A DNA stretch of 64,000 nucleotides, taken from VXNE01 sp965248075. GTDB lineage: Bacteria; Pseudomonadota; Gammaproteobacteria; Pseudomonadales; Azotimanducaceae. The DNA is taken from positions 1,674,001 through 1,738,000 of the forward strand of contig CBDFIL010000003.1 in assembly GCA_965248075.1 (NCBI GenBank), written 5' to 3'. Position numbers and translations under genes: made by a program. This document shows positions 8,200-16,503 of this stretch, in pieces (within the stretch, counting starts at the first letter, position 1; each line of letters starts with the position of its first letter). The notes beneath the pieces are model-generated. The model was not told the DNA's origin. It worked only from the letters and a program-made list of their open reading frames with translations, and did no database searches.

Positions 8200-8847
8200 A
8201 TGGAAGAAGTCATCAACTACCTGGTGCGGTTCGCACACTACTTCGTGGGCATCACCTGGATCGGCCTGCTCTACTACTTCAACTTCGTTCAGACCGAGTA
8301 CTTCAAGGAAGCCGAGGCCAGCGCGCGCGTCGACGCGTTCGTCAAGCTGGCTCCACGCGCGCTCTGGTGGTTCCGTTGGGGCGCCATGATGACCTTCCTC
8401 ACCGGGCTCTACCTGCTCTACGTGATCGGTCACGGCGCCACCGTCGACATCGTCCTGTCGATCACGATGGCAACCCTGATGTTCCTGAACGTCTGGCTCA
8501 TCATCTGGCCGAACCAGAAGATCATCATCGCGTCCAACGAGCAGGTCCAGGCCGGCGGAGAAGCGGACCCGGCAGCGGCGGCCGCCGCGCCGAAGGCCGC
8601 GCTGGCGTCGCGGACCAACACGCTGCTCTCGCTGCCGATGCTCTTCCTGATGGGCGCCAGCGCCCACTTCGCCCACGGCGGTTTCATGGACGGGATGAAT
8701 GCGCTGATCGTCGGCCTCGTCATCATCGCGGCCATCGAAATCAACGCCATCGTCGGCAAGCAGGGGCCCATCACGACGGTACGGGGCGTGATCGTCAGCA
8801 GCTTCGTGCTGACCGGGGTCTTCTGGGCGGTCGTCGAACTGCTGTAG
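8200..8847 (+). CDS. Membrane protein resembling urate hydroxylase PuuD N-terminal (Urate_ox_N-like)
   Basis: A 215-residue integral membrane protein with about five to six hydrophobic segments, starting with HYFVGITWIGLLYYFNFVQ. The (R)xxHxxxGITWIG signature and the WWFRWGAMMTF segment resemble the membrane half of PuuD-type urate hydroxylase (Urate_ox_N/DUF989-like). The C-terminal cytochrome c domain of full PuuD is missing, so urate oxidation should not be assumed. ATG 8200 follows GGTGGGG. It is a single gene, closed by a hairpin at 8857-8888. Family placement is from remembered motifs and is moderate. Confidence 0.65.
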   Translation: MEEVINYLVRFAHYFVGITWIGLLYYFNFVQTEYFKEAEASARVDAFVKLAPRALWWFRWGAMMTFLTGLYLLYVIGHGATVDIVLSITMATLMFLNVWLIIWPNQKIIIASNEQVQAGGEADPAAAAAAPKAALASRTNTLLSLPMLFLMGASAHFAHGGFMDGMNALIVGLVIIAAIEINAIVGKQGPITTVRGVIVSSFVLTGVFWAVVELL

Positions 8848-8856
8848 GACGCTGTC

Positions 8857-8888
8857 GTACTGGGGGCCTCCCTGGGTGCCCCCAGTAC
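8857..8888 (+). terminator. Perfect 11-bp hairpin after the PuuD-N-like gene
   Basis: GTACTGGGGGC (8857-8867) and GCCCCCAGTAC (8878-8888) pair perfectly across a 10-base loop, starting 9 bases after the stop codon. No T run follows, so it is either a weak terminator or a 3'-end stabilising structure. Confidence 0.55.
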
Positions 8889-9031
8889 GGCGAGAACCGC
8901 AAGCGTCCCCTGGATGCGCTCGTCGCCGAGCGGCGAAGTAGCTCGAACGCGTCTCCGCAGGCAAGGCGCGGCGCCTTTCACCGGCACGGTGAGTTCGCCT
9001 AAACTCTCTCGCGTCTTCTCTGGAGCGCACC

Positions 9032-9772
9032 GTGAGCGAGCCACCCATTTCCGTTCGACCGGACGAGGCCCCCAGGCGGCAGCGGCGGCGCGGCCGCGAG
9101 GGCGGCGGAAGCGCCAGCGGCGGACCCGGTATCGCCGTCAGCGCCGTGCTGGCGGTCAGCCTGGCCGGGTTCGCGGCCGCCGGCTGGTTCATCCTCCACC
9201 AACAGGAGCAACTGTCCGAGAACCAGCGCTCGCTCGCGGATGCCGACAGCCGCCTCCACCTGCTCGAGGAACGGCTGCGGATGACGGACGAGACCATGAG
9301 CGAGGCGGGCCAGAACACGAACGAGCAGCTCTCGTTCTGGGAGTCCGAGGTGCGCAAGCTCTGGGATATCACCAACAAGCGCAACAAGAAGTGGATCGAG
9401 GACAACCAGGCCGCGATTCGCCGCCAGACGTCGAGTATTTCCGGCATGCAGTCCACGTTGAACGAACTCAAGAGCGACGTCGGACGGGTCGAGACCGCTT
9501 TCGCCCAGCAGGAGGAAATGATCGACCGGTTGGCGACCGTCAACACCCAGGTGCGTCAACTGGTCGATCAGCAGCGCGACCTCGTGGACAAGGTCAACAC
9601 CTCCCGGCAGGTTACCGCCGGCCTGAAGGCGACCCTCGAACCGCAGGTGCGGGACCATGAGGAAGCGATCACCGCCAACGACGCGCACAGGCGTCAGTTG
9701 AACACCAGCATCGCCAACCTTCGCACCCGCCTCCAGGCGCTCGAGCGGCGGCTCAACGTGCCCGCCCAGTAG
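9032..9772 (+). CDS. Single-pass membrane coiled-coil protein, conserved hypothetical
   Basis: A 246-residue protein with no name recognised. A basic, Gly-rich N-terminus is followed by one membrane segment (about residues 34-54, AVSAVLAVSLAGFAAAGWFI) and then nearly 190 residues of charged heptad-like coiled coil. A conserved-looking motif FWESEVRKLWDITNKRNKKWI lies near residues 103-123; similar proteins with that motif occur in pseudomonads. Start is GTG 9032 with TGGAG upstream. Orientation with the N-terminus inside and the coiled coil in the periplasm is the likely topology. Confidence 0.65.
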   Translation: MSEPPISVRPDEAPRRQRRRGREGGGSASGGPGIAVSAVLAVSLAGFAAAGWFILHQQEQLSENQRSLADADSRLHLLEERLRMTDETMSEAGQNTNEQLSFWESEVRKLWDITNKRNKKWIEDNQAAIRRQTSSISGMQSTLNELKSDVGRVETAFAQQEEMIDRLATVNTQVRQLVDQQRDLVDKVNTSRQVTAGLKATLEPQVRDHEEAITANDAHRRQLNTSIANLRTRLQALERRLNVPAQ

Positions 9773-9842
9773 ACCCCTGGGCGCCGCCTGCCCGGAGTGC
9801 GGCCGTCGGTCGCCCGCGCCGGGGGGCGCAGGGCCTGTCCGA

Positions 9843-10733
9843 TCAAGCCTGGCCGTCGCGTCCGGCGCGCAGGACCGTCAGGCTGCGGTCCTTGGCATCC
9901 CAGCGGTCGTCTATCCAGGCCTTGAGCGCATCGCGGCCGGCCGTGCCAGCCACACCGGCCAGGACGTCCGGCACTCCGATGCTCTCGACGGTGACGTCCA
10001 CGCGTCGGCACCTGCCGCACAGGAAGTCCCAGAAGGACGGGATGCCATCAGGGTAGTCAACCGTCACGTCCACCATGCGCGGGAGGCGCGCGTTCAGCGC
10101 CTGCGCAACATAGGCGAAACCCGACGTCTTGGGCTTCAACAGCCACCGGTGCGGCGATCCCTGTGCAGCGCGCTTGGCGGGCGTGAAGCGCGTCCCCTCG
10201 AGGAAGCTGAGCACCGATGTCGGGCGCTCCAGGAAGCCTTCGCAGGCACGCATCGTCGCGTCGCGGTCGTGGGCGCGCAGTTCCGGGTGCGCGGCCAGCC
10301 GCTCGCGCCCGTAGCGACGCACGTAAGGGAAACCGAGCAGCCACATCGCCACACCCACCATCGGCGCCCAGATGAGTTCCCGCTTCGTGAAGAACTTCAG
10401 CGGCGGCACACGCCCGAGGAAGATCTCCTGCAACACCAGGATGTCCGCCCAGGACTGATGGTTGCTGACGATGAGATACCATCCGCCACGTGTGAAACCG
10501 GCATCGCCCGCAAGGCGCAGGTCGAGGACCGTCAGGCGCAGCATCCGGATGAGCAGCCGGTTGCTCGCCACCCAGCCGTCGATGATGCGATCCATGGCTC
10601 CGCCGAGCCCACGGCGCACGCTGGCCACCGGAACCGCGACGCGCACCAGTCCCATGGCATACAACGGTATGCACAACAGCACGGTGTGCACCGATATGAA
10701 GGCGATCGAGACGATGCCGCGCAGCGTGTCCAT
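9843..10733 (-). CDS. YihG-like lysophospholipid acyltransferase (PlsC family)
   Basis: A 296-residue LPLAT-family enzyme. NHQSWAD (about residues 91-97) is the catalytic HX4D motif and EGTRF (about 179-183) the glycerophosphate-binding motif. An N-terminal hydrophobic segment (about residues 9-35) anchors it to the inner membrane. The length and the LVSNHQSWADI context fit the YihG group of 1-acylglycerol-3-phosphate acyltransferases rather than short PlsC. It is divergent from the lipoprotein gene at 10820 and convergent with the coiled-coil gene; no operon partner. Confidence 0.85.
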   Translation of the reverse strand: MDTLRGIVSIAFISVHTVLLCIPLYAMGLVRVAVPVASVRRGLGGAMDRIIDGWVASNRLLIRMLRLTVLDLRLAGDAGFTRGGWYLIVSNHQSWADILVLQEIFLGRVPPLKFFTKRELIWAPMVGVAMWLLGFPYVRRYGRERLAAHPELRAHDRDATMRACEGFLERPTSVLSFLEGTRFTPAKRAAQGSPHRWLLKPKTSGFAYVAQALNARLPRMVDVTVDYPDGIPSFWDFLCGRCRRVDVTVESIGVPDVLAGVAGTAGRDALKAWIDDRWDAKDRSLTVLRAGRDGQA

Positions 10734-10819
10734 GTCCGAGTCTTTAGCACAGGCACCCTGCGAGCGCCACGGATGGTTGACCCGAACCGCGTGACTGCCG
10801 AGGTCGGGCGGATCGGTCC

Positions 10820-11968
10820 ATGAGCCCCGTCCGGTCTGTCGCCGTCGCCCTCACCCTGGCCGCCGTGGGCCTCGCCACCGGCTGCGGGACGTTGTCCTGG
10901 TACGGCGACGCGGCGATCGGGCAGATGCGCATCCTGGCCGCGCGCCGCGACGTGGCGGACGTCCTGGCCGATCCGCGCACCGCTCCGGAGACTGCAGCGA
11001 ACCTCCAGCGCGTCGAAGACATTCTCTCCTTCGCGGAGCGGCACCTCCGGCTCGAAACCGGGCAGCGCTACCGGACGTACGTGGCGCTCGAACGGGACAC
11101 GCTCGCCTGGAACGTGTTCGCCGCCCCGGAGTTCTCGCTGGACGCCCACCGTTGGTGCTACCCCATCGTCGGCTGTGCCGTGTACCGCGGCTTCTTCGAT
11201 CCGGACAAGGCGCAACGCGAAGCCGCGACGCTGGCCGCCCGGGGGTTCGATGTCCATGTCGGCCGCGTCGCCGCCTATTCGACGCTCGGCTGGTTCGACG
11301 ATCCGCTCGTGTCCACCTTCATCGACTACTCCGACGAGCGTCTCGCCGAACTGCTGTTCCACGAACTCGCCCACGGCACACTCTTCGTGCCCGGCGACTC
11401 CTCCTTCAACGAAGCGTTCGCCACGTTCGTCGGGCGCGAAGGCGCATTGGAGTGGCTGCGGGCGCAGGGACGGGACACGGCGCCCTACGTTGCGTCCCAC
11501 CGCGCCTCCGCCCGGCTGGCGCGCTTCCTCGGCGCCTGGCGCGAACGACTGCGGGCGCTGTATGCCGAGCCGCTGGCCGAGGACCAGCGCCGCCTCCTGA
11601 AGGCAGCCATGATGGAGGCCATGCGCGGCTGCTACGCGGAACGCCGCGCGCACCGCGGCGCCCGCTTCGACGGTTACATGTCCAGGCCCTTCAACAACGC
11701 CCGTCTCGCCGCCTTCGGGGCATACGAGGATCTCACCCGCGCCTTCCGCACGCTGTTCGACCGGGCGGACGGGAACTGGGTGGCTTTCTACCGGGTGGCA
11801 CGGAGCCTCGCGGCACAGGAGCCCGGGACGCGGGCGGAAACAATGCGTACCCTGGGGGACGCGCACGGCCCACACGAGGACGCGGAGGCCGCCCCCGCAC
11901 TCCTCTGTCAACCGGCTCCCGACGCATCCCCGGCAGCGGCTGGTCCGACCGATCTTCCTGAAGGTTGA
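10820..11968 (+). CDS. Predicted aminopeptidase lipoprotein (PF10023-type metallopeptidase)
   Basis: A 382-residue exported lipoprotein: the signal peptide ends in the lipobox LATGC with Cys22. HELAH (residues 181-185) is a zincin HExxH motif, followed by NEAFATFVGREG, which supplies the third ligand as in the Aminopep family. Other family stretches are AAPEFSLDAHRWCYPIVGCVxYRGFF and YFSTLGWFDDPL-like sequence. The likely role is a surface- or periplasm-facing zinc peptidase; the substrate is unknown. The C-terminal 40 residues are Pro/Ala-rich and probably disordered. Confidence 0.82.
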   Translation: MSPVRSVAVALTLAAVGLATGCGTLSWYGDAAIGQMRILAARRDVADVLADPRTAPETAANLQRVEDILSFAERHLRLETGQRYRTYVALERDTLAWNVFAAPEFSLDAHRWCYPIVGCAVYRGFFDPDKAQREAATLAARGFDVHVGRVAAYSTLGWFDDPLVSTFIDYSDERLAELLFHELAHGTLFVPGDSSFNEAFATFVGREGALEWLRAQGRDTAPYVASHRASARLARFLGAWRERLRALYAEPLAEDQRRLLKAAMMEAMRGCYAERRAHRGARFDGYMSRPFNNARLAAFGAYEDLTRAFRTLFDRADGNWVAFYRVARSLAAQEPGTRAETMRTLGDAHGPHEDAEAAPALLCQPAPDASPAAAGPTDLPEG

Positions 11969-12001
11969 TCCCACCGCACCGGCCCGCATAGCATCCGTCG
12001 T

Positions 12002-12622
12002 ATGGGGCACGTTCGCATTCAGTCGATCGAGAGCCCATTCGACGATCCGCTTGTCACGGTAGCAGCCCTCGGCGCGTTGACCCGTGCGGACGCGATGGGC
12101 CTGCTTTCCGCCGCAGTCACTTGCCTGGACGAGGACGCCCTGCGTGACCTCGCAACGGGTATGGCAGCCGCGGGTATCGGGCTGCACCTGCTGGTGGAGT
12201 TCAACCGCCTTTCCGGGCGCGCTTCAGACGAGATCCTCACCCTGCTGCAGCGCGTGAACGAGGCGCTGGACGACTCGCCCGCCCCGGCCCAGGAGTGGCA
12301 GACGTTGCAGGCGATCCTCGGGCCGGAGCTGCTGGCGCGTTTCCTGCGTATCTCCGGTTCGAGTGTGCGACGCTACCTGTCCGGTGCCCGCACTACGCCC
12401 GACCCGGTCGCCATCCGTCTGCACTTCCTCGCGTTGCTGGTCGGCGATCTCGCCGGGGCCTACAGTGACGTCGGCGTACGCCTCTGGTTCGACCGGCCCC
12501 GCACGCTCCTCGCCGGCCGAGCCCCGGCGCGCCTGTTCGACGATGACTGGCGTCCCGACGACGACGGACCGAAGCGCGCACGGGCACTGGCACGCGCGCT
12601 CTCGTCCCCGCCGGAGGAATGA
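12002..12622 (+). CDS. Putative orphan antitoxin-like protein (MbcA/ParS/Xre-type C-terminus)
   Basis: A 206-residue protein. The middle contains LARFLRISGSSVRRYLSG, which looks like a helix-turn-helix. The end (about residues 145-185, AGAYSDVGVRLWFDRPRTLLAG RAPARLF) resembles the toxin-binding domain of MbcA/ParS/Xre antitoxins, where a W-x-PxxxLxGxxPxxLL pattern is typical. No RES-domain toxin lies beside it: the neighbours are a lipoprotein and a transporter. It could be an orphan antitoxin, or a transcription regulator with the same fold. Assignment rests on motif resemblance only. Confidence 0.45.
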   Translation: MGHVRIQSIESPFDDPLVTVAALGALTRADAMGLLSAAVTCLDEDALRDLATGMAAAGIGLHLLVEFNRLSGRASDEILTLLQRVNEALDDSPAPAQEWQTLQAILGPELLARFLRISGSSVRRYLSGARTTPDPVAIRLHFLALLVGDLAGAYSDVGVRLWFDRPRTLLAGRAPARLFDDDWRPDDDGPKRARALARALSSPPEE

Positions 12623-12781
12623 TCGCTCTCCGGTACGCCCGGCCGTGCGACGCCCATCGTGGCACCGCATGCTCCCCCGCCCGGTATACGCGGAAGACGA
12701 AGGCACCGTGCAGCCCTCGCCGCGCGTAACGCCAGCACCGCAACAGACCGGGCCCGGCGACCGACGTTGAGCCGCCGGACG

Positions 12782-14308
12782 ATGCAATGGAACGGACGGC
12801 TGCTCGGACTGTGGCTCGGTGTCGCCGCCTTCGCGCTGCTCATGCTGTTCCCCGTCGACCCGGAGAACCAGCCCGCCAGCCGCCTGGCGGCCGTCGCCGC
12901 CCTCATGGCCATCTGGTGGATGAGCGAAGCCATCCCGCTCTTCGCGACGGCATTGATGCCGCTGATCCTGTTTCCGCTCCTCGGCATCATGGCCGGACGG
13001 GAGACCGCGCCGATCTACATCAACAGCACGATCGTGCTGTTCATCGGCGGATTCATGATCGCCCTGACCATGCAGAAGTGGAACCTGCACCGGCGCATCG
13101 CGCTGAACATCATCCACCGCGTGGGTGGCGGCCCGGCGCGCATCGTGCTCGGTTTCATGGTCGCCGCGGCGTTCCTCTCGATGTGGGTGTCGAACACCGC
13201 GACCGCCGTGATGATGGTCCCGATCGGCCTCGCCATCGTGCTGCAGGTGGAGGCGCGTGCCGGGGAGGCCGCCCATCCGCTATCGGTGGGCCTCATGCTC
13301 GGCATCGCCTACGGCTGCTCCGTAGGGGGCATGACGACGCTCGTCGGCACACCGCCGAACCTCTCGTTCGTACGCATCTACGAGATCCTCTTTCCGGAGG
13401 CGCCGGCCATCGCCTTCGGGCAATGGCTGGTGGTCGCCTTCCCGGTCGGCGTGATCCTGCTCCTCGCCGCCTGGCTCCTGATCACGCAGGTCCTGTATCG
13501 CGCACCACGGGACATCCGCATCGACCGGCAGACCGTGGCGGTCGAGCGAGAGCGTCTTGGGCCCATCTCCTTCGAGGAGCGGACCGTGCTCGCCGTGTTC
13601 GCCACGACGGCACTGCTGTGGGTCTTTCGGGTCGAGCTCGACCTCGGCGCGTTTCGGCTACCCGGCTGGTCGGGACTGCTCCCCTGGCCCGGCCTCGTCG
13701 ACGACGGCACGGTCGCGATCGCCATGGCATCCCTGCTCTTCTTCATCCCGACCCGGAACCGGGAAGACGGCCATACGCGCATCATGGGCAAGGAGATCAT
13801 TCCCCGACTCCCCTGGAACATCGTGCTGCTGATCGGCGGAGGGTTCGCACTGGCCGCCGCCTTCCAGCAGACCGGCCTCGCGCAGCTGATTGGCAATCAG
13901 TTCGAGGCCGCCGCCGCGCTGCCGACGTTCGCCCTCATCCTGCTGGTCTGCCTGGCCCTGACGTTTCTGACGGAGCTGACCAGCAATACCGCGACCACGG
14001 AGATGATCCTGCCGATCCTCGCGGCCGTCGCGGTCACGACGGGCACACACCCGTTGATCCTGATGATCCCCGCGACCATGTCCGCCTCGTGCGCGTTCAT
14101 GATGCCCGTGGCGACGCCGCCCAACTCCATCGTGTTCGGCAGCAACCGCATCTCGATTCCTGAAATGGCGCGCGCCGGGATCGTCCTCAACCTGTTCGGC
14201 GCGCTGGTGATCGCAAGCATCGTCTACACCCTGGGGCTCGTCGTGTTCGACATCGACCCGTCCACGGTGCCGGCCTGGGCCACGTCCCTGGCCGCGCAAG
14301 GCGGCTGA
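12782..14308 (+). CDS. DASS/SLC13 family sodium-coupled anion symporter
   Basis: A 508-residue inner-membrane transporter. It has the two SNT substrate motifs of the divalent anion:Na+ symporter family: VSNTATAVMMVPI in the first half and TSNTATTEMILPI in the second, plus GGMTTLVGTPPNL. Substrates of relatives are C4-dicarboxylates, citrate or sulfate, and the sequence does not settle which. The start is uncertain: ATG 12782 begins just before the first membrane helix; an in-frame TTG at 12767 is possible and neither has a clear ribosome site. sbcB follows after 12 bp, suggesting co-transcription. Confidence 0.88.
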   Translation: MQWNGRLLGLWLGVAAFALLMLFPVDPENQPASRLAAVAALMAIWWMSEAIPLFATALMPLILFPLLGIMAGRETAPIYINSTIVLFIGGFMIALTMQKWNLHRRIALNIIHRVGGGPARIVLGFMVAAAFLSMWVSNTATAVMMVPIGLAIVLQVEARAGEAAHPLSVGLMLGIAYGCSVGGMTTLVGTPPNLSFVRIYEILFPEAPAIAFGQWLVVAFPVGVILLLAAWLLITQVLYRAPRDIRIDRQTVAVERERLGPISFEERTVLAVFATTALLWVFRVELDLGAFRLPGWSGLLPWPGLVDDGTVAIAMASLLFFIPTRNREDGHTRIMGKEIIPRLPWNIVLLIGGGFALAAAFQQTGLAQLIGNQFEAAAALPTFALILLVCLALTFLTELTSNTATTEMILPILAAVAVTTGTHPLILMIPATMSASCAFMMPVATPPNSIVFGSNRISIPEMARAGIVLNLFGALVIASIVYTLGLVVFDIDPSTVPAWATSLAAQGG

Positions 14309-14320
14309 CCGGGGGGTTCC

Positions 14321-15766
14321 ATGGCCGATCCGAAGAAGAGCTTCTACTGGTACGACCTGGAGACATCCGGGACCTCGCCCGCCACGGATCGCATCGTGCA
14401 ATTCGCGGGGCAGCGCACGGATCTCGAGATGCGCCCGGTGGGCGCGCCCTACTCCACCTTCGTCCGGTTGCCGCCCGACATCGTCCCGACGCCTGAGTCA
14501 TGCCTGGTCACGGGGATCACTCCGCAACAGACGCTCGCGCGGGGCATCGACGAGTGGCCGGCGCTGGCGGAGGTCGACCGCATCTTCTCCACGCCCGGCA
14601 CCTCCGTCGTCGGGTACAACAACCTGCGCTTCGACGACGAGTTCATCCGCTACGCCCTGTACCGGAACCTGTTCGACCCGTACGCCCGGGAGTGGCGCGA
14701 CGGCAACTCGCGCTGGGACCTGATCGATCTCGTCCGCGCGACCGCGGCCCTGCGACCCGCAGGCATCGTATGGCCCACGGCCGACGACGTACCGACGTTC
14801 CGCCTCGAAGCGCTCGCCGAGGCGAACGGCCTGGCCCATGCCGCGCCACACGATGCCCTGTCCGATGTGCGCGCCACGATCGCCCTGGCGCGACTGATCC
14901 ACGCAAGGCAGCCGCGGCTCTTCGACTACGCGCTGACCCTGCGCTCGAAGCACGCGGCCCGGCGCCTCCTGGTGCCGTTCGGCCAGAAGGTGTGTGTCCA
15001 CGCCTCGGGCCGCCTGCCGAACGCCCGGTACTGCACCGCGACCGTGCTGTCCGTCGCGCAGCACCCGACCATGGACAACGGCATCATCGTGGCGGACCTC
15101 GGTCGCGACGTGTCGCCCCTCGTGGAGCGGTCCGCGGACGAACTGCGCGAGACCCTGTTCGGCAAGGAGGTCGAAGAACGCCCGCCGCTCAAGCAGATCC
15201 GTCTCAACCGCTGCCCGTTCCTGGCCCCCATCGAGGTCGTGCGCCCGCAGGACGCGGAGCGCCTTGGCATCGACGCGGGACTCGTCGAGGAACGTCGCAC
15301 GGCGTTGCTGGCGGCGCCCGGCCTTGCGGACAAGATCGCCCGGGTCTATCTCCGTGAAGACCGCCCGGCGGCGGACCCGGATACTGCCCCGGACGACGTG
15401 GAGGAACGACTCTACGCGGGGTTCACGCCCGATGCCGACCGCCACGCCTGCGACACGCTGCAGCGGGAGTTGCGGGCCCATGCCCCCTGGCCGACGCTGC
15501 AATTCGGGGACGCGCGACTCACCGAACTGCATGCCCGTCTGAAGGCCCGCCTGCGTCCGGACTCCCTCAGCCCCGTCGAACGTGCCGACTGGCAGCGCTT
15601 CGTCGCACACCGGCTGACTACGGAACATCCCCGGCGCATGACCGTGGACGCGTATCGGCGGGACGTGGCGGCGCGCCTCGACGACGCCGGCGACGGCCCC
15701 GAGCGCGAGGTACTGCTCGCACTCGACGCGTACGGCGGGGAGCTCGAAGGACGGACCGCCCCATGA
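14321..15766 (+). CDS. sbcB: Exodeoxyribonuclease I
   Basis: A 3'-5' single-strand DNA exonuclease used in recombination and mismatch repair. The 481-residue protein starts with the DEDDh exonuclease motif I (YWYDLETSGTSP, residues 9-20); NNLRFDDEF supplies motif II and AAPHDALSDVRAT motif III with the catalytic His. The rest matches the SH3-like and C-terminal helical domains of SbcB in length. Its stop codon overlaps the start of the ABC ATPase gene (ATGA), so it is translated in series with a transporter of unrelated function. Confidence 0.96.
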   Translation: MADPKKSFYWYDLETSGTSPATDRIVQFAGQRTDLEMRPVGAPYSTFVRLPPDIVPTPESCLVTGITPQQTLARGIDEWPALAEVDRIFSTPGTSVVGYNNLRFDDEFIRYALYRNLFDPYAREWRDGNSRWDLIDLVRATAALRPAGIVWPTADDVPTFRLEALAEANGLAHAAPHDALSDVRATIALARLIHARQPRLFDYALTLRSKHAARRLLVPFGQKVCVHASGRLPNARYCTATVLSVAQHPTMDNGIIVADLGRDVSPLVERSADELRETLFGKEVEERPPLKQIRLNRCPFLAPIEVVRPQDAERLGIDAGLVEERRTALLAAPGLADKIARVYLREDRPAADPDTAPDDVEERLYAGFTPDADRHACDTLQRELRAHAPWPTLQFGDARLTELHARLKARLRPDSLSPVERADWQRFVAHRLTTEHPRRMTVDAYRRDVAARLDDAGDGPEREVLLALDAYGGELEGRTAP

Positions 15767-16503
15767 ACGAGACGGGCGTGGGGTTCGTCGGCGTCGGCAA
15801 GCGTTACGACGAGCAGTGGGTCTTCCGCGACGTGACGCTGGCGCTGCCGCGGGGCGGGACGACCGCCATCGTGGGCGAGAGCGGCTGCGGCAAGACCACG
15901 CTCCTGCAACTCGTCAACGGCGTGCTGCGCCCGACGGAAGGCACCGTCGAAGTGTTCGGGCAGCCCGTACCGGAAGCGGGCGTGGAGCGCTTCCGGCGAC
16001 GCATCGGCTACGCGGTGCAGGGCGCGGGACTGTTCCCCCACATGACGGTCCGGCAGAACGTCACACTGCTCGCAAGGCTCGAGGGCTGGGCCGCCGACGC
16101 CATCGAGACGCGCTTCCGCGAACTCCTCGACGAGATGGGCCTGGACGATACCCTCGAGGACCACTACCCCCTGCAACTCTCCGGCGGGCAGCAACAGCGG
16201 GTGGGACTCTGCCGGGCGCTGATGCTGCGACCCGTCATGCTGCTGCTCGACGAGCCGTTCTCCGCGGTGGACCCGATCACGCGGGAGGCGCTGTACGACC
16301 AGTTTCTCTTCGCGCGCGAACACGAAGACGTGGACACGCTGCTGGTCACCCACGATATGGCCGAGGCGGCGCGGCTCGCCGACCGGCTCGTCATCCTCGG
16401 TCCCGGCGGCATCCGCCAGGCCGGTACGACCGAGGAAGTGCTCGCCCATCCGGCGGACGACTACGTGGCCCGGCTGTTGGCCACGCGGACGGACGGTACG
16501 TGA
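15763..16503 (+). CDS. ABC transporter ATPase, osmoprotectant/quaternary amine type
   Basis: A 246-residue ATPase with Walker A GESGCGKTT (about residues 38-46), signature LSGGQQQRVGLCRAL, Walker B MLLLDEPFSAVDP and H-loop VTHDMAEA. The sequence is closest in style to the OpuCA/ProV-type ATPases without the C-terminal CBS domains. The ATG overlaps the sbcB stop, and its own TGA overlaps the GTG of the fused binding protein-permease gene (GTGA). The two genes form a complete importer. Confidence 0.9.
   Translation: MNETGVGFVGVGKRYDEQWVFRDVTLALPRGGTTAIVGESGCGKTTLLQLVNGVLRPTEGTVEVFGQPVPEAGVERFRRRIGYAVQGAGLFPHMTVRQNVTLLARLEGWAADAIETRFRELLDEMGLDDTLEDHYPLQLSGGQQQRVGLCRALMLRPVMLLLDEPFSAVDPITREALYDQFLFAREHEDVDTLLVTHDMAEAARLADRLVILGPGGIRQAGTTEEVLAHPADDYVARLLATRTDGT

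Noticed and set aside
7297..9546. 749-codon minus-strand frame
   Set aside because: It is antisense to groEL, the PuuD-like gene and the coiled-coil gene, with no domain.
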